A stretch of 64,000 bases of DNA from Bifidobacterium minimum (GCF_000741645.1 NZ_JGZD01000006.1:124001-188000); one strand, 5' to 3'. Shown: positions 27,347-38,451, numbered from the stretch's first letter. Program-made: numbers and translations. The notes: generated from the sequence alone by a model not told the origin.

Positions 27347-29296
27347 TCAGCGTGACGAATCGTCCGAAGGGGATGTCCCGACGGATGGAGAGGCGTCGTT
27401 GTGGGTCCCCGCGCGTTCGCCGAGCAGCGGCGTGACACCCGGTTCATATACGACGGTGTCGTTGGATGCGCCGGCGGAGACCATCGGCCAGACCATCGCA
27501 TCCTTCCAGACGCGGAAGTCGATGATCACGGGACGGTCGTTGATGGAGTTCGCCTTCGTTATGGCGTCCACGGCCTCCTGCTTCGTGCGTGCCCGCAGTC
27601 CGACGCAGCCATAGGCGGCGGCCAGTGTCACGAAGTCGGGGATGTCCATGTCCGCGCCGGTTCCGGCGTCCTTCGGCTCGGCGCCGGAGTTCGCCGCCTC
27701 GCCGTCCATAAGATCGGTCTGGGAATAATGCTGCCCGTAGAACAGGGTCTGCCATTGCCGGACCATTCCGTAGACGGAGTTGTTGAGAATGGCGACCTTG
27801 ACGGGGGCGTGATCGAGCCGCGCCGTGGCGAGCTCCTCCGAGGTCATCTGGAAGCTCCCGTCGCCGTCTATGAGCCAGACCGGCCGTTTGCCGTCGAACT
27901 TGCGCGTGGAGCCCACGGCCGCGCCGATGGCGGCGGGCAGCCCATAGCCCATGGTTCCCAGGCCGCAGGAGGATATCCATGAATGCGGATTCTCGAAATC
28001 GATGAACTGCGACGCCCACATCTGGTGCTGTCCCACTCCCGACACCCAGATGGTGTGGGGATCGGCCAGCTCGGAGAGCTTGCTGACGACCCACTGGGGC
28101 GCCAGAGTGCCATCCGGGGGCTCCTCGAAGGTCAGGGGATAGGCGGAGCGCCATTCCTTGATCTGCTCCCACCACAGATGCAGGTCGGGGCGGCCCTGGA
28201 TGGCCTGGATGCGCTCTATCTCGGGGATGAGATCGTCGATCACCGCCGCCACGTCGCCCACGATGGGAACGTCCACCACGCGGTTCTTGCTGATCTCGGC
28301 GGGATCGATGTCGATGTGGATCACATGCGCCGTGGGTGCGAACGCCTCCAGCTTGCCGGTGACGCGGTCATCGAACCGCGCGCCGATCGCCACCAGAAGG
28401 TCGCTTCTCTGGACCGCTCCCGTCGCCGCGATGGTGCCGTGCATTCCCAGCATTCCGAGGACCTTCGGATCGGAATCGGGAACGATTCCGCGCGCCGGAA
28501 GCGTCGTGACTATGGGGGCGTCGGTGAGGTCGGCGAGTCGTTTGATCTGGGCTCCGGCGTTGGACCGGACGGCCCCGCCGCCGACGTAGAGGACGGGACG
28601 ATAGGAATGCGCGAACAGTTTCGCCGCATCCGAAAGGACGCGCCCATGGGCGCGGGTGGTGGGATTGTATCCGGGGAGGATCATGCGCTGCGGCCAGGAG
28701 TAGTACATGTCCTCCTTCTGCGCGGTCTTCGTCAGATCCACCACCACGGGTCCCGGCCGTCCGGACTGCGCGATGTAGTAGGCCTCGGTGAGCACGCGGG
28801 GAATGTCCTGCGCGCGGGTGACGAGGAACGAATGCTTGGAGATCGGGTAGGTGATCCCCACGATGTCGGCCTCCTGGAAGGCGTCGGTCCCGATGGCGTT
28901 CACCCCCACCTGCCCGGTGATGACGACCAGGGGGACGGAGTCCATGCTCGCGTCCGCGATGGCCGTCACGGTGTTGGTCGCCCCCGGTCCGGAGGTGACG
29001 ATGCATACGCCGACCCGCCCTGTCGCGATGGCATAGCCCTCGGCGGCATGCCCGGCCCCCTGCTCATGCCGGGTGAGGATGAATCGGAATTTCGTGGCGT
29101 CATCGATCGCATGGTAGACGGGGAGGATCGCGCCTCCGGGAATCCCGAACACATCGGTGACCCCCAGATCCTCAAGTGACCGGATCAGCGCCTGGGCACC
29201 GGTCATTTTCTCTCCGCCCACGTCGGCCGGTTGATTCGGCGTCGTGGATGTTTTGGGCATTCCGCTGAAAGCCTGAAGAGGCGTTGGCAATACCAT
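27347..29296 (-). CDS. ilvB: Acetolactate synthase large subunit
   Basis: The 649-residue protein has thiamine-diphosphate enzyme motifs: [29 protein letters not shown] (catalytic Glu), [18 protein letters not shown] and the ThDP motif [12 protein letters not shown]...NNSVYGMV. It condenses two pyruvates, or pyruvate and 2-oxobutyrate, in valine/isoleucine synthesis. ATG 29296 has GAGGGGAAA upstream; a start at 29260 is possible. Pairing with ilvH is standard. Confidence 0.96.
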   Translation of the reverse strand: MVLPTPLQAFSGMPKTSTTPNQPADVGGEKMTGAQALIRSLEDLGVTDVFGIPGGAILPVYHAIDDATKFRFILTRHEQGAGHAAEGYAIATGRVGVCIVTSGPGATNTVTAIADASMDSVPLVVITGQVGVNAIGTDAFQEADIVGITYPISKHSFLVTRAQDIPRVLTEAYYIAQSGRPGPVVVDLTKTAQKEDMYYSWPQRMILPGYNPTTRAHGRVLSDAAKLFAHSYRPVLYVGGGAVRSNAGAQIKRLADLTDAPIVTTLPARGIVPDSDPKVLGMLGMHGTIAATGAVQRSDLLVAIGARFDDRVTGKLEAFAPTAHVIHIDIDPAEISKNRVVDVPIVGDVAAVIDDLIPEIERIQAIQGRPDLHLWWEQIKEWRSAYPLTFEEPPDGTLAPQWVVSKLSELADPHTIWVSGVGQHQMWASQFIDFENPHSWISSCGLGTMGYGLPAAIGAAVGSTRKFDGKRPVWLIDGDGSFQMTSEELATARLDHAPVKVAILNNSVYGMVRQWQTLFYGQHYSQTDLMDGEAANSGAEPKDAGTGADMDIPDFVTLAAAYGCVGLRARTKQEAVDAITKANSINDRPVIIDFRVWKDAMVWPMVSAGASNDTVVYEPGVTPLLGERAGTHNDASPSVGTSPSDDSSR

Positions 29297-29480
29297 TCGT
29301 TTCCCCTCGTTCGTGTGTGGTCGTCGTCAATACCGTCGATCGTCGCCGTGGATGCGGCTGTGCGCCGGCATCCTGTTGGCTCGCCCTTCGTCACGTCCGG
29401 TTGGGATGTCTTTTCCGGGGGTGGATTCGAGTGGGCGTTGATGCGTGGTGGCGTCGCTTGTGGCCACTGCCGTGAAGCGC

Positions 29481-29508
29481 ATCATAATCGCGGTTATCTG
29501 TGTTTCAG
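29481..29508 (-). promoter_or_regulatory. Possible promoter of ilvBH
   Basis: On the minus strand CTGAAA (29508-29503) and TATGAT (29486-29481) are spaced by 16 bp, about 185 bases before ilvB. In the 29297-29609 gap I see no gene and no clear leader peptide or T-box. Confidence 0.35.
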
Positions 29509-29609
29509 TGTAGGACACACCCGCGCCGCCTTCGAACCGACGACCATATCGCGGCGCGGACGTCGTGCGGCGTCGGCGGAATCGGTGGGGCGTGATGGCG
29601 TCAACGGCG

Positions 29610-30410
29610 TCAATGACGCGCGGAAATCTCGTCGAGTCTGTGCCAGGCCTCTTCGGCGGCGGCCAGCTGCGCCTTGCGCTTGGACGGTCCCCGGCCTGTT
29701 CCCAGCACCGTGCCGTCCTCGCCGAGAACGGCACGCGCGGTGAATTCCGGTGCGTATTCCGGGCCTGCGACGGCCATGCGGTAGAGGGGATCCTCATAGC
29801 CCTTGGCGTGGGCCTTCACCGTGAGCGATGTCTTCCAATCCAGAGCGGGCCCTTCGGTGGCGACTTCCGCCAGAGTGTCGTCGAGGAGATGATGGATGAC
29901 CTTGCGGGCCTCGTCTATTCCATGCGAGATGAAGGTCGCCCCGATCAGGGACTCCACGATGTCACACAGGATCGAGCTCTTCTGCGATCCCCCCTGCGTG
30001 GACTCGCCATGTCCCAGAAGGATGTAGGGGCCGACGCGGAGCTTGGTGCGCGCGATCCGTGAGAGGGCTGCCTCGCTGACCGCCTGCGCCCTCATCTTCG
30101 CGAGCTGCCCCTCCGTCATGTCCGGATGCGTTCGGTAGAGGGTTTCGGTGGCCACGAGCTCAAGCACGGCGTCACCCAGGAATTCGAGGCGCTCGTAGTT
30201 CGGCGCCCCGGGATGCTCGTGCGAGAACGACCGATGCGTTAACGCCTGGACCAGCAGATCGGGTTCCATCGTCGTCCCCAGGGCGTCAAGGAGGGCCTTC
30301 TGCGGATCGCCGGAGGAAGCCTCGAGATGAGCGGTCTCCGGGTCCTGCCGGTTGCGGCCGTTGGGGTTGGAATGGTTGGCGGTCGATGTGCTGTCGGGCG
30401 TGATGGCCAT
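29610..30410 (-). CDS. rnc: Ribonuclease III
   Basis: The 266-residue protein carries the RNase III signature ERLEFLGDAVLEL, then LLGHGESTQGGSQKSSILCD, DIVESLIGA (second catalytic Glu) and a C-terminal dsRNA-binding domain ending GRGPSKRKAQLAAAEEAW. It processes rRNA precursors and double-stranded RNA. It follows rpmF at 237 bp on the same strand, the conserved yceD-rpmF-rnc order. Confidence 0.96.
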   Translation of the reverse strand: MAITPDSTSTANHSNPNGRNRQDPETAHLEASSGDPQKALLDALGTTMEPDLLVQALTHRSFSHEHPGAPNYERLEFLGDAVLELVATETLYRTHPDMTEGQLAKMRAQAVSEAALSRIARTKLRVGPYILLGHGESTQGGSQKSSILCDIVESLIGATFISHGIDEARKVIHHLLDDTLAEVATEGPALDWKTSLTVKAHAKGYEDPLYRMAVAGPEYAPEFTARAVLGEDGTVLGTGRGPSKRKAQLAAAEEAWHRLDEISARH

Positions 30411-30647
30411 TGTGGGACCTTCCTCGTGCGCTGCGGGAGCGCTTGTGTGAATGGGGCGATCGGTGGTGTACGGGAACCGATCGGAGTGGGGCGTGGCCGT
30501 CCGTACGCGGCTCGTACAAGGCTCATATACGGCTCATATACGACGAAGACCCCGCCACCCGTCGATGGCAGGGCCCTCATTCGCGGCCTTTCGGGTGGTC
30601 GTCTCGAAATGCTTCGAACGGCCCCTCCGTAGCTACGCCGATGATGC

Positions 30648-30842
30648 CTACTTGGTGTGGCCGGGCTGAATGGCGTCGCGGTAGATGCGTCCACGGAATG
30701 ATCCGCAGCTCGGGCAGGCCATATGGGGAAGGCTCGGTGCTCCGCAGTTGGGGCAGGAGACCGTCTGAGCGGCCGTGGCCTTCCAATTCGCGCGGCGCGA
30801 GTGCGTGTTGGCGCGCGAGGTCTTGTACTTGGGCAGTGCCAT
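30648..30842 (-). CDS. rpmF: 50S ribosomal protein L32
   Basis: From ATG 30842 the 64-residue protein begins [20 protein letters not shown] and carries paired CPNCG and CPSCG zinc ligands. Upstream in-frame starts are ignored since L32 always begins with M(A)xPK. It lies between yceD and rnc. Confidence 0.96.
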   Translation of the reverse strand: MALPKYKTSRANTHSRRANWKATAAQTVSCPNCGAPSLPHMACPSCGSFRGRIYRDAIQPGHTK

Positions 30843-31007
30843 GATTTCCTCTGTTTCGTTTAAACGATTGGTGCTTAAGCGTTCTGAATGATAGCGCACT
30901 CCCCGAACAAAGTCCATCCACGGGTGTGCGAGGGCGCATGCGGTGCGGGACGGATCACCGGGAGGCGTTCGCGTCGTTCCCCCTGCTCTCTCAGTTCCCG
31001 TGCTCTG

Positions 31008-31649
31008 TCAGTTTCGCTTGCTCCCGTCGTTTTCCTCGTTCGCGTCGTTCCCGTCGCCGTGAGAGCCGGCCAGCTGGTCGCGGAGCCGCTGCAGCTCGGC
31101 GAAGCGGATGTCGGTGACGTCGTGGTGGTGGTCCGGATGCTCGTTGAGGTTCACTCCGCATTGCGGGCATAATCCGCGGCAGTTCTCGTGGCACAGTGGT
31201 TGCAGCGGAAGGGCCTCGGTGAGCGTGTCGCGGAGGGGTGCCTCAAGGTCGAGGGTTTTCCCGTCGCTCGACAATGGGTAGACGTCGCCGGACTCCTCCT
31301 CTCCCGCGATGATCTCGATCTCGTCGTTGCCGTCGTGGTCATTGCCTGCAGGCCCGTCATAGGGGAAGAACGTCGTGATGGGGATGGTCCAGTCACGGTC
31401 GAGCGGCGTCAGACAGCGTGAGCACGAGGCGTGCACGGGGGCTGTTATCCGTCCGGTGAGAAGCACTCCGTCGACCACGGAGTCCAGGGTTCCAACGACG
31501 GTGACGTCGTCGCCCTCGTCTACGCCGATGACCTCGTCTCCTATTCCACTGGGTGCCGGCACGGTCGCGTCGAGGTCACGGGTATGCCCGGGCGCGATCG
31601 ACAATGAGGCCAAAGGTACCGTCCATGGCGTTGGGGTGTTGTGTGGCAT
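31008..31649 (-). CDS. YceD/DUF177 family protein
   Basis: ATG 31649 follows AGAAGGA. The 213-residue protein has the DUF177 pattern: VHASCSRCLTPLD, an acidic middle, and CHENCRGLCPQCGVNLNEHP near the C-terminus, with four cysteines suggesting a metal site. YceD proteins sit next to rpmF in most bacteria and are implicated in 23S rRNA or ribosome assembly. The Asp/Asn-rich tail ends after HGDGNDANEE. Confidence 0.9.
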   Translation of the reverse strand: MPHNTPTPWTVPLASLSIAPGHTRDLDATVPAPSGIGDEVIGVDEGDDVTVVGTLDSVVDGVLLTGRITAPVHASCSRCLTPLDRDWTIPITTFFPYDGPAGNDHDGNDEIEIIAGEEESGDVYPLSSDGKTLDLEAPLRDTLTEALPLQPLCHENCRGLCPQCGVNLNEHPDHHHDVTDIRFAELQRLRDQLAGSHGDGNDANEENDGSKRN

Positions 31650-31812
31650 GATTCTGTATCCTTCTCTCCGGATCTCCACGGCTCTTCGTTCCGGCTTCCC
31701 CGGTCGTTTCGGGCTCACCGGTTTGGACGCCGCCCGGGCGCCCGTATCCTGCCTTTGCCGCTCCTGTTGTCCCTGTGCGGTTAGTTCCCTGTGCGGCCAG
31801 TTCCCTGTGAGG

Positions 31813-32511
31813 CTAGTTCTGGGGAGGGTTGTCGTCGGCGTGGGGCACCTGCTGGGCCGCCGCCCTTTGCCGTTCCTGAAGGACGCGCAGCCCCGCCTCG
31901 ATGTCCTTGCCGAATTTGTCGGTCTGGGCGCGTAGCTCGGTCATAACCGTCGTGCAGTATTCGTCGGCGCCCCGGACAAGATGATCCGACTGTGCCTGGG
32001 CGGAGGCGATCATGTCGCGGGCCTTGGCCCGTGCCATATCCGTCACGTTCTGTTGACTGGTGAGGAACTCCGCCTGCTCCTGTGCGTCGGCCACGATGCG
32101 CTGTGCCTGCCCCTGCGCGGTGCTGATAATCGAGTTGGCCTGGTTCTGCGCGTTGTCCAGGCGACGTTCAGCCTCGCGCATCAGCGCGGAGGCCCGTTCC
32201 AGCTGGACGGGGAGAAGCCCTTTGAGCTTAAGGAGCTGCTCCGCGACCTCGTCGTGGTCGACACGCACCATTCCCGGGGCGAAAAGGAACCCCTTGGCGT
32301 TGTCGAGCGTCTCCTCAAGATCGTCGAGAATGTCGTAGACGGTGGTGAACTCCTCCCGGCTGCGTGTGGATTCGGGGGCGCCGGACGGATCCCGCCGTTC
32401 GCCGGTATGCTCCCGCATGTCGGGAAGATCGTCGTTGGTGAACAGCGGCGTCGTGCCACGCCCGTCAGCGTCGGAGCGTGGTTGCTCGCCGGTGGACATG
32501 TCGTCAGTCAT
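31813..32511 (-). CDS. DivIVA-like coiled-coil protein
   Basis: The 232-residue protein starts with a disordered acidic/polar region, then [19 protein letters not shown] and a long coiled coil with heptads from about residue 85 to 205, rich in Gln/Ala/Glu. It resembles the cell-division initiation (DivIVA-like) proteins found between coaD and yceD in actinobacteria. Its start overlaps the coaD stop by eight bases. A role in envelope or septum organisation is inferred from this context only. Confidence 0.75.
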   Translation of the reverse strand: MTDDMSTGEQPRSDADGRGTTPLFTNDDLPDMREHTGERRDPSGAPESTRSREEFTTVYDILDDLEETLDNAKGFLFAPGMVRVDHDEVAEQLLKLKGLLPVQLERASALMREAERRLDNAQNQANSIISTAQGQAQRIVADAQEQAEFLTSQQNVTDMARAKARDMIASAQAQSDHLVRGADEYCTTVMTELRAQTDKFGKDIEAGLRVLQERQRAAAQQVPHADDNPPQN

Positions 32512-33016
32512 ATATCGCTCTCTTTCCCTGGTCGTCGTTCTTCACCGCCTGGACCAGCAACGGAACCACCTCATCCGGGACCATTCCGGTCACATCCCCG
32601 CCATGCCGGGCCACATCCTTGACGATGGAGCTGGAGATATGTTCAAGAACCGGGTCGGCGGGAAGGAACATGGTCTCGATATTGGCCAGTTTACGGTTGA
32701 CCAGGGCCATTCCCAGCTCGGCCTCGTAGTCGCCGTTCTGCCGAAGACCCTTGACGATGACCGTTGCACCCACGCTGGTGCAGTAGTCGGTGATGAGCCC
32801 GCTCGTCGACGCGACGACGACCGATTCGTATCCATCGTGGCGGAGCGCCTCGCGGATGATGCGCACGCGAACGTCCTCGGGGAAGAGCGGTGTTTTTGCG
32901 GCGTTGACGGCCACCACCACATGAACCGCGTCGAACAGCTGTGAACAACGCTTGATCACGTCCAAGTGGCCGGATGTGACGGGATCGTATGATCCGGGGC
33001 ACACGGCGATAGTCAT
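32504..33016 (-). CDS. coaD: Phosphopantetheine adenylyltransferase
   Basis: The 170-residue protein begins [20 protein letters not shown], the nucleotidyltransferase (T/H)xGH motif, and contains [20 protein letters not shown] and [17 protein letters not shown], both CoaD hallmarks. It makes dephospho-CoA from 4'-phosphopantetheine and ATP. It heads the coaD-divIVA-like-yceD-rpmF-rnc run. Confidence 0.96.
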   Translation of the reverse strand: MTIAVCPGSYDPVTSGHLDVIKRCSQLFDAVHVVVAVNAAKTPLFPEDVRVRIIREALRHDGYESVVVASTSGLITDYCTSVGATVIVKGLRQNGDYEAELGMALVNRKLANIETMFLPADPVLEHISSSIVKDVARHGGDVTGMVPDEVVPLLVQAVKNDDQGKRAIYD

Positions 33017-33235
33017 GGTTTACACAGTACCCCGTCGGATGCGGTGAATCGACATGGATTGTGGTGTGGCGTCTATGATGGTGCCCGATCGAGGATTGTC
33101 CCGTCGCCGGGTCGCGGCATGGGGTTGCCAGTTCGGAGACGGTGCCTTTCCTCGATGGTGTGTGCCGATGCTGTGTGTGGAGTCGAGGCCGGACCGGCGA
33201 CGATGGCGCCGGTGCCGCAGGGAGGAAACCGGATC

Positions 33236-33556
33236 ATGGGACTGAAGGACATGACGGAGCTGGGCGCGGTGATGTCGGAGGACGAGCGGCCCGACGAACA
33301 GGAGGAGGGCGGTGTCGGAACCGCGGTTCTCGAACGTCCGGAGACCAAGGAGCAGCCGCAGTCCACCGATGATGGAGACGCCGATCGGTTCGCCCACTAT
33401 GTCTCCAAGGACAGGATCATGGAATCCCGCATCACCGGGCGTCCGGTGGTCGCGCTGTGCGGCAAGATCTGGGTTCCCAAGCGCGACCCCTCCCAGTATC
33501 CCGTCTGCCCCGACTGCCGGCGCATCTATGAGAGCATGACCGGCGGCAGATCCTGA
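33236..33556 (+). CDS. DUF3039 family protein
   Basis: ATG 33236 has GGGAGGAAA ten bases upstream, so the longer frame from 33044 is not used. The 106-residue protein has an acidic N-terminus and a conserved C-terminal half: RFAHYVSKDRIMES, GRPVVALCGKIWVPKRDP and VCPDCRRIYE. The three cysteines fit the small Zn-like DUF3039 fold of actinobacteria. Function is unknown. Confidence 0.88.
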   Translation: MGLKDMTELGAVMSEDERPDEQEEGGVGTAVLERPETKEQPQSTDDGDADRFAHYVSKDRIMESRITGRPVVALCGKIWVPKRDPSQYPVCPDCRRIYESMTGGRS

Positions 33557-33640
33557 TTCATTGAGATGGTTCATCGGATCCATCGCGTGTCCGGTCGCGC
33601 TCCCGGAGCCGTGGTGCGTCTCCCGCAGCTGGAGAAGCAG

Positions 33641-34963
33641 CTAGAGAAGGTGCACGGTGGTCGGGATGGCGGGATCTCCCCGCATAAGCGATTGGGCGGT
33701 TATCGGCAGCTCCTCCAGCGCCTTGGCGCGGTGTTCGTGCGCCCGCACTATGGCGTCATGCCCCTGCCTTGTCGAATCGGCCACGCCGTGATCCATGTAC
33801 GTGACCAGAAGATCGCGCCAATCGGATTGCGGTGCGAAGGCGGCGAGACTCCTTTCGGAGCCGGACACGACGTGTTCGCCGTCCGCGAGACTGTACTCGT
33901 AGGAGCGGTAGGCGAGTTTGCGTCCGGGGATGCTGGCCTTGTCCTTCGATTTCTTCGCGACGGGCTGCATCGTTCCATCCGCGCCCTGGCGCTCGGTGAG
34001 CTTGTAGACCATCGCGCAGGTCGGGGCGCCCGAGCCGGTCACGAGCTGCGTGCCGATGCCGTAGGAGTCGACGGGGGCCGTTTGCAGGGCGGCGAGGGCG
34101 TACTCGTCAAGATCGTTGGTGACGGTGATCCGCGTCGAGGTGGCGCCCAACGCGTCCAGCTGGTTCCTCACGCGCTGGGCGAGGGCGGCGAGGTCGCCGG
34201 AGTCGATGCGCACGCCTCCGAGCTGGGGGCCGGCGACGCGCACGGCGGTCCGCACGGCCTCCTCGATGTTGTAGGTGTCGACGAGCAGCGTCGTGTCACG
34301 TCCCAGCGCCTCAATCTGGGAGCGGAAGGCGTCCTCCTCCCCGTCGTGCACCAGCGTGAAGCAGTGGGCCGCGGTGCCGATGGCCTTGAGCCCATACAGC
34401 TGGGCGGCCAGAAGGTTGGCGGTGCCCTGGAATCCTCCGACCACGGCGGCGCGTGCTGCGGCCACCGCCGCCCACTCGTTGGTCCGGCGTCCCCCCATGT
34501 CCATGCAGGGGCGGTCCTTCGCTGCCGACACCATGCGGGATGCCGCCGACGCGACGGCCGAATCGTAGTTGAGGATCGAGAGGACGAGCGTCTCCAGCAG
34601 GGTGCATTCGCCGAACGTTCCCTCGACCTGCAGGATCGGGGAGTTCGGGAAGAACATCTCGCCCTCGCGGTAGCCGCGAATCGTGCCCGAGAAACGGAAG
34701 TCCTCCAGCCAGTGGATGGTGTCGGCGCCGACGATGCGACGGTCCGTGAGGAAGCGGAGGTCCTCGTCATCCAGATGGAAACGTTCCAAGGCGTCCAGAA
34801 TGCGTCCGCTTCCGGCTACGACGCCGTATCGGCGTCCCGCCGGAAGATGGCGCGTATAGACCTCGAACACGCATCTGCGGTTGGCGGTTCCGTCGCGCAG
34901 GGCGGCGTCGAGCATGGTGTACTCATACATATCGGTCATCAGTGCTGGTGAGTAGTCGACCAT
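33641..34963 (-). CDS. pncB: Nicotinate phosphoribosyltransferase
   Basis: ATG 34963 follows GAGAGAGGGG and gives [20 protein letters not shown]. Family motifs include [60 protein letters not shown] and TNDLDEY. At 440 residues it is the PncB type that makes NaMN from nicotinate, PRPP and ATP in NAD salvage. Confidence 0.95.
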   Translation of the reverse strand: MVDYSPALMTDMYEYTMLDAALRDGTANRRCVFEVYTRHLPAGRRYGVVAGSGRILDALERFHLDDEDLRFLTDRRIVGADTIHWLEDFRFSGTIRGYREGEMFFPNSPILQVEGTFGECTLLETLVLSILNYDSAVASAASRMVSAAKDRPCMDMGGRRTNEWAAVAAARAAVVGGFQGTANLLAAQLYGLKAIGTAAHCFTLVHDGEEDAFRSQIEALGRDTTLLVDTYNIEEAVRTAVRVAGPQLGGVRIDSGDLAALAQRVRNQLDALGATSTRITVTNDLDEYALAALQTAPVDSYGIGTQLVTGSGAPTCAMVYKLTERQGADGTMQPVAKKSKDKASIPGRKLAYRSYEYSLADGEHVVSGSERSLAAFAPQSDWRDLLVTYMDHGVADSTRQGHDAIVRAHEHRAKALEELPITAQSLMRGDPAIPTTVHLL

Positions 34964-35138
34964 CAGGAACCCCTCTCTCAATCGTTCTTGCGCCGGTATG
35001 GCGATCGGCCGCAGAACCGCGCGCGCGGCGCTGCTGTCACGACTTGCCTCCACTGTAATCGCGCCACGCGAAGTGCCCCTTCGATGGGATTCCCGGACGG
35101 TCTGTTGGTGCCCTGCCGGTCGTCTAAGCTGTCATGGT

Positions 35139-35807
35139 ATGGGATTGACGAGGATCATCGCCGGAGTGTGGCGTCTGGCCATCGCCGGGCTGTGCTTCGC
35201 GGCGACCGCCGAGGCGTGGAGCATACCCAACAGATGGGTGTACTTCACCTTTCAGGCCGGTTTCCTCATGGGGCTGGTGATGGTGTGGGCGGGGGCCGCG
35301 ACGATTCTCGATGGGATCCAGCCGCCGGCGTGGATGAAGAACGGCGTCACCGTGTACGTCGTCATCGTCGCCCTTATGGCGTTCCTCCTTCCGTCTTCGG
35401 AGCCGTCGGGCTCACCGCTGCTTCCGGGGGCGTCCGGCGCTATCGTTCTCCATCGTGTGGTGCCGCTGATGGCGGTTGCGGATTTTCTTCTTGTGGACGC
35501 TCATCGGCGGAGCCGCTGGGAGCATGTTCTGGTCTGGATGTCGTATCTTCCGCCTTATCTGGCTTTCGTCCTCATCCGTGGCGCGCTATGGCCCCATTCG
35601 GGTCCGGCGGCGGGAGGCAGCCCCTATCCCTATGCCGTCATCGATCCCTCGTCGGTGGGATGGATCCAGTTGGGGATCAACTGCCTGGAGCTGGTCGTGG
35701 TCCTTCTGGGCGTGGCGCTCGCCGTGTTCATCGTCGATCGGATGCTTCCGTCCTCGTCGATTATGGGCGTCGCAGGCAGAGGGCGCTCGTCGCGTTCGCG
35801 ACGTTGA
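35139..35807 (+). CDS. Pr6Pr family membrane protein
   Basis: ATG 35139 gives a 222-residue protein with six or seven predicted membrane spans (for example [15 protein letters not shown] and [15 protein letters not shown]). The pattern of [16 protein letters not shown] with later [15 protein letters not shown] and [14 protein letters not shown] matches the Pr6Pr (FAR-17a/AIG1-like) bacterial family. Function is unknown. It ends 38 bp before rph. Confidence 0.75.
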   Translation: MGLTRIIAGVWRLAIAGLCFAATAEAWSIPNRWVYFTFQAGFLMGLVMVWAGAATILDGIQPPAWMKNGVTVYVVIVALMAFLLPSSEPSGSPLLPGASGAIVLHRVVPLMAVADFLLVDAHRRSRWEHVLVWMSYLPPYLAFVLIRGALWPHSGPAAGGSPYPYAVIDPSSVGWIQLGINCLELVVVLLGVALAVFIVDRMLPSSSIMGVAGRGRSSRSRR

Positions 35808-35845
35808 CGGATCCAGCCGTGGAGTCCGGGTGTTACCGTGAAGGC

Positions 35846-36610
35846 ATGGCAGAGATCAAGGACATCATCGCAGGACGAACGGTTGTCAGAGTGGATGGAC
35901 GGGCGGCGGACGAGCTGCGGCCCACACGCATCACACGGCGTTTCACGGATGCCCCCGAAGGGTCTGTTCTCATCGAATGCGGCAACACGCGGGTGATGTG
36001 CACGGCGACCTTCACGACGGGCGTTCCCCGGTGGCGGCGGGACAGCGGCTCGGGATGGGTGACCGCCGAATACGCGATGCTTCCGCGTGCCACTTCGGAA
36101 CGCACCGACCGTGAGTCCGTGCGTGGACGGATCGGTGGGCGCACCCACGAGATCAGCCGCCTGATCGGACGGTGCCTTCGAGGCGTCGTCGATATGAAGG
36201 CGCTGGGGGAGAACCAGATCCAGCTGGATTGCGATGTCCTGCAGGCCGATGGCGGCACCCGGACGGCGTCGATCACCGGTGCCTATGTGGCGCTCGCGGA
36301 CGCGCTGTCGTGGGCGGAGGAGAACCACCACATCCGTTCCGCGGCGAAGGTGCTGAAGGATTGCGTATCCGCGGTGTCCGTCGGAATCATCGACGGAACC
36401 CCGATGCTTGATCTTCCCTACGTGGAGGACAGCCGCGCCATGACCGACATGAACGTCGCCATGACCGGTTCGGGGGAGTTCATCGAGATCCAGGGCACCG
36501 CCGAGCACCGTCCGTTCAGCCGCGACGAACTGGGTGTTCTGCTCGATCTGGCCCAGAAGGGCAACAGGGAACTGCAGAAGGCCCAGCGCATCGCTCTGTC
36601 CGAGAACTGA
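35846..36610 (+). CDS. rph: Ribonuclease PH
   Basis: ATG 35846 gives a 254-residue protein. The open frame runs further upstream but has no homology there. RNase PH motifs are [80 protein letters not shown] and the C-terminal [13 protein letters not shown]. It trims tRNA 3' ends phosphorolytically. It is followed by rdgB, the usual actinobacterial pair. Confidence 0.96.
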   Translation: MAEIKDIIAGRTVVRVDGRAADELRPTRITRRFTDAPEGSVLIECGNTRVMCTATFTTGVPRWRRDSGSGWVTAEYAMLPRATSERTDRESVRGRIGGRTHEISRLIGRCLRGVVDMKALGENQIQLDCDVLQADGGTRTASITGAYVALADALSWAEENHHIRSAAKVLKDCVSAVSVGIIDGTPMLDLPYVEDSRAMTDMNVAMTGSGEFIEIQGTAEHRPFSRDELGVLLDLAQKGNRELQKAQRIALSEN

Positions 36611-36645
36611 AGGATTCCGGGAGGACGCGGGATGGAGGACATGGG

Positions 36646-37356
36646 ATGAGGATTGTCGTCGCCACCCATAACGAGGGCAAGCTGGTGGAGATCCGCCGTA
36701 TCATCGCCGATCATGTGGGATTGCGGTCCGGCGGGATCGATCTGGTCTCGGCCGGGTCGCTGGGTCTCCCGGACCCGGTGGAGACGGGCACCACATTCCA
36801 GGAGAACGCGCTTCTCAAGGCGCGTGATGTCGCCGCACGGACGGGACTCCCCGCGATGGCCGACGACTCGGGGCTTATCGTGGACGTCATGGGCGGCGCA
36901 CCCGGGATCCTGTCGGCGCGCTGGTCGGGCGTCCATGGTGACGACGCCGCGAACAACCGTCTGCTTCTCGCGCAGCTCGGCGACATCCCGGACGACCGGC
37001 GAACGGCCAGATTCCGTTGCGCGGCGGCGCTGGTCGTTCCCGACGCCCAGGGGAATGTTCCTTCTGCGTCGGATCCGGTGTCACCTCCGTCGTATCTTGT
37101 GCACCCCGGATTCTCTCTCCCCTGCCAGATCGTCGCGATGGGTGACATGACGGGGCGCGTGACGACCGAACCCCGAGGAACGAACGGATTCGGTTATGAT
37201 CCCCTGTTCGTTCCGGACGAGCAGGAGGTCGATTCGGGCGGGACCGCGTTGACGAGCGCGCAGATGACCTCGGCGCGGAAGAACGCCATATCGCACCGCG
37301 GCAAGGCCTTCGTCGCGCTGGCGCCCGCGGTGGTGGCCCTCCTCGATCTGGGCTAG
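36646..37356 (+). CDS. rdgB: XTP/dITP pyrophosphatase
   Basis: The protein (236 residues) starts MRIVVATHNEGKLVEIR (the THNxxK substrate motif) and contains ENALLKARDVAA, MADDSGLIVDVMGGAPGILS and GTNGFGYDPLFVPD, then SHRGKAF near the end. It cleaves non-canonical purine triphosphates and keeps them out of DNA. It lies 35 bp after rph. Confidence 0.95.
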   Translation: MRIVVATHNEGKLVEIRRIIADHVGLRSGGIDLVSAGSLGLPDPVETGTTFQENALLKARDVAARTGLPAMADDSGLIVDVMGGAPGILSARWSGVHGDDAANNRLLLAQLGDIPDDRRTARFRCAAALVVPDAQGNVPSASDPVSPPSYLVHPGFSLPCQIVAMGDMTGRVTTEPRGTNGFGYDPLFVPDEQEVDSGGTALTSAQMTSARKNAISHRGKAFVALAPAVVALLDLG

Positions 37357-37434
37357 GGGCTTCAGGACCTCCACTCGATTCCGGATCCCCGCCCGATTCA
37401 GGAGGCCCACTTGATTCCGGAGATTTTAGAGGCC

Positions 37435-37930
37435 TTATGAGACGAGAAGATGGAAGCCCGTCATCGTCACCAGCGACGTCACGGCCGTCACCGACAATGT
37501 GAAACCCGCCAGTGTGGCGTTCCTGAGAACCTTGTCGGTGAACATCGTGGCGAAGATGGCGGTGGGTGCCAGACAGCACAGGGCGACGGCCTCGCGGATG
37601 ACGGCGTCGAAGGGAAGCAGGAACCATGCGGCGGCGGCCAGAAGAATCCCGCAGGGAATCCTCCACGCCAGAACCTGGGCCACGGCCTTGGAGTCGCGTG
37701 TGGAGGCGGGGAGTTCGGTGAGCATGCCCACCATGATCATCGAGCAGAAGGCGTTGGCGTCCGAGAAGGGGGCGCTGGCGACCGCGATCCACGAGGGCAT
37801 CCTCACCCCGGCGACGAGCAGCGCGACCATGATCATATAGGTGTCGAACGCGGCGGAGGAGGCGAATCCCCTGGCAATGCCTATGGCTCTCGCTCTGCGC
37901 GCCAGTCGGCGGCCTGATCAACGCGTCCAT
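37435..37930 (-). pseudogene. AEC-family permease, N-terminal half missing
   Basis: The frame gives about five hydrophobic segments including FCSMIMVGML, IPCGILLAAAAWFLLPF, AVALCCLAPTAIFATMF and FTLSVTAVTSLVTM. This order resembles the C-terminal half of AEC (auxin efflux carrier-like) permeases, normally about 300 residues. An in-frame TGA stands roughly 30 codons before the first clear span, and no start with a ribosome site serves this frame. An ATG at 37930 with GAAAGGA upstream opens another frame, possibly the original start joined by a deletion. The family assignment is tentative; decay is likely. Confidence 0.5.
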
Positions 37931-38143
37931 GCGCGTCCTTTCCATGTCCCCGACCTGCCTCCCACATCATAGAACGCGCCGCCTATCTCTCTGCGTCCCC
38001 ACATACCTTGTGCTCATGTTTCGGTCCTCCCGAGTGCTTTGACCGTGGCTCTTTGGGCGCGCGATCGTTTCCCACCGGGCGTGGCGAGTGCGCCATACTT
38101 CGGATTGTTGGTCTAGGGGTGTGTTAGGTTGAGGTCTGTCGCC

Positions 38144-38225
38144 GCGCGCATGGCGGAATTGGTAGACGCGCAGGATTTAGGTTCCTGTGGCTTCGGCCGT
38201 GGGGGTTCGATTCCCCCTGTGCGCA
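38144..38225 (+). tRNA. tRNA-Leu (anticodon TAG)
   Basis: A complete cloverleaf with a long variable arm (class II): the acceptor stem GCGCGCA pairs with TGTGCGC (one G-U), the anticodon stem CAGGA/TCCTG encloses loop TTTAGGT with anticodon TAG, and the T arm GGGGGTTCGATTCCCCC is perfect. The discriminator is A and CCA is not encoded. It reads CTA codons. Confidence 0.95.
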
Positions 38226-38234
38226 CGATGTCGG

Positions 38235-38276
38235 AGGTCTTCGGAAATGGCGTTATGAAACCGTTTTTGAAGACCT
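38235..38276 (+). terminator. Possible terminator after tRNA-Leu
   Basis: AGGTCTTC (38235-38242) and GAAGACCT (38269-38276) form a perfect 8-bp stem enclosing a loop that itself ends in five Ts. It lies ten bases after the tRNA. The strength is uncertain. Confidence 0.4.
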
Positions 38277-38308
38277 TTCGCATATCCTCTTCCGCATTCC
38301 GAGGCCTG

Positions 38309-38336
38309 AAAGTGCGGCGGGTAAAGTGCGGCGGGT
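38309..38336 (+). repeat. Perfect tandem 14-bp duplication
   Basis: AAAGTGCGGCGGGT occurs twice in immediate succession in the 226-bp gap between tRNA-Leu and the tetR stop. Looser GGTATC repeats follow up to 38412. No coding signal is visible. Confidence 0.7.
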
Positions 38337-38451
38337 ATACGGGGATATTCCACTTTTCCGGTATCGTGTGGTATCGGATATCGTGCGGCAGGTATCGACC
38401 GGCAGGTATCCGGCGCGAGCCGCCGGCGGGCTGCTTATTCCCCTGTATTTT

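Noticed and set aside
29297-29609. T-box or leader-peptide attenuator before ilvB
   Set aside because: No T-box core, no run of branched-chain codons behind a ribosome site and no terminator pair could be found.
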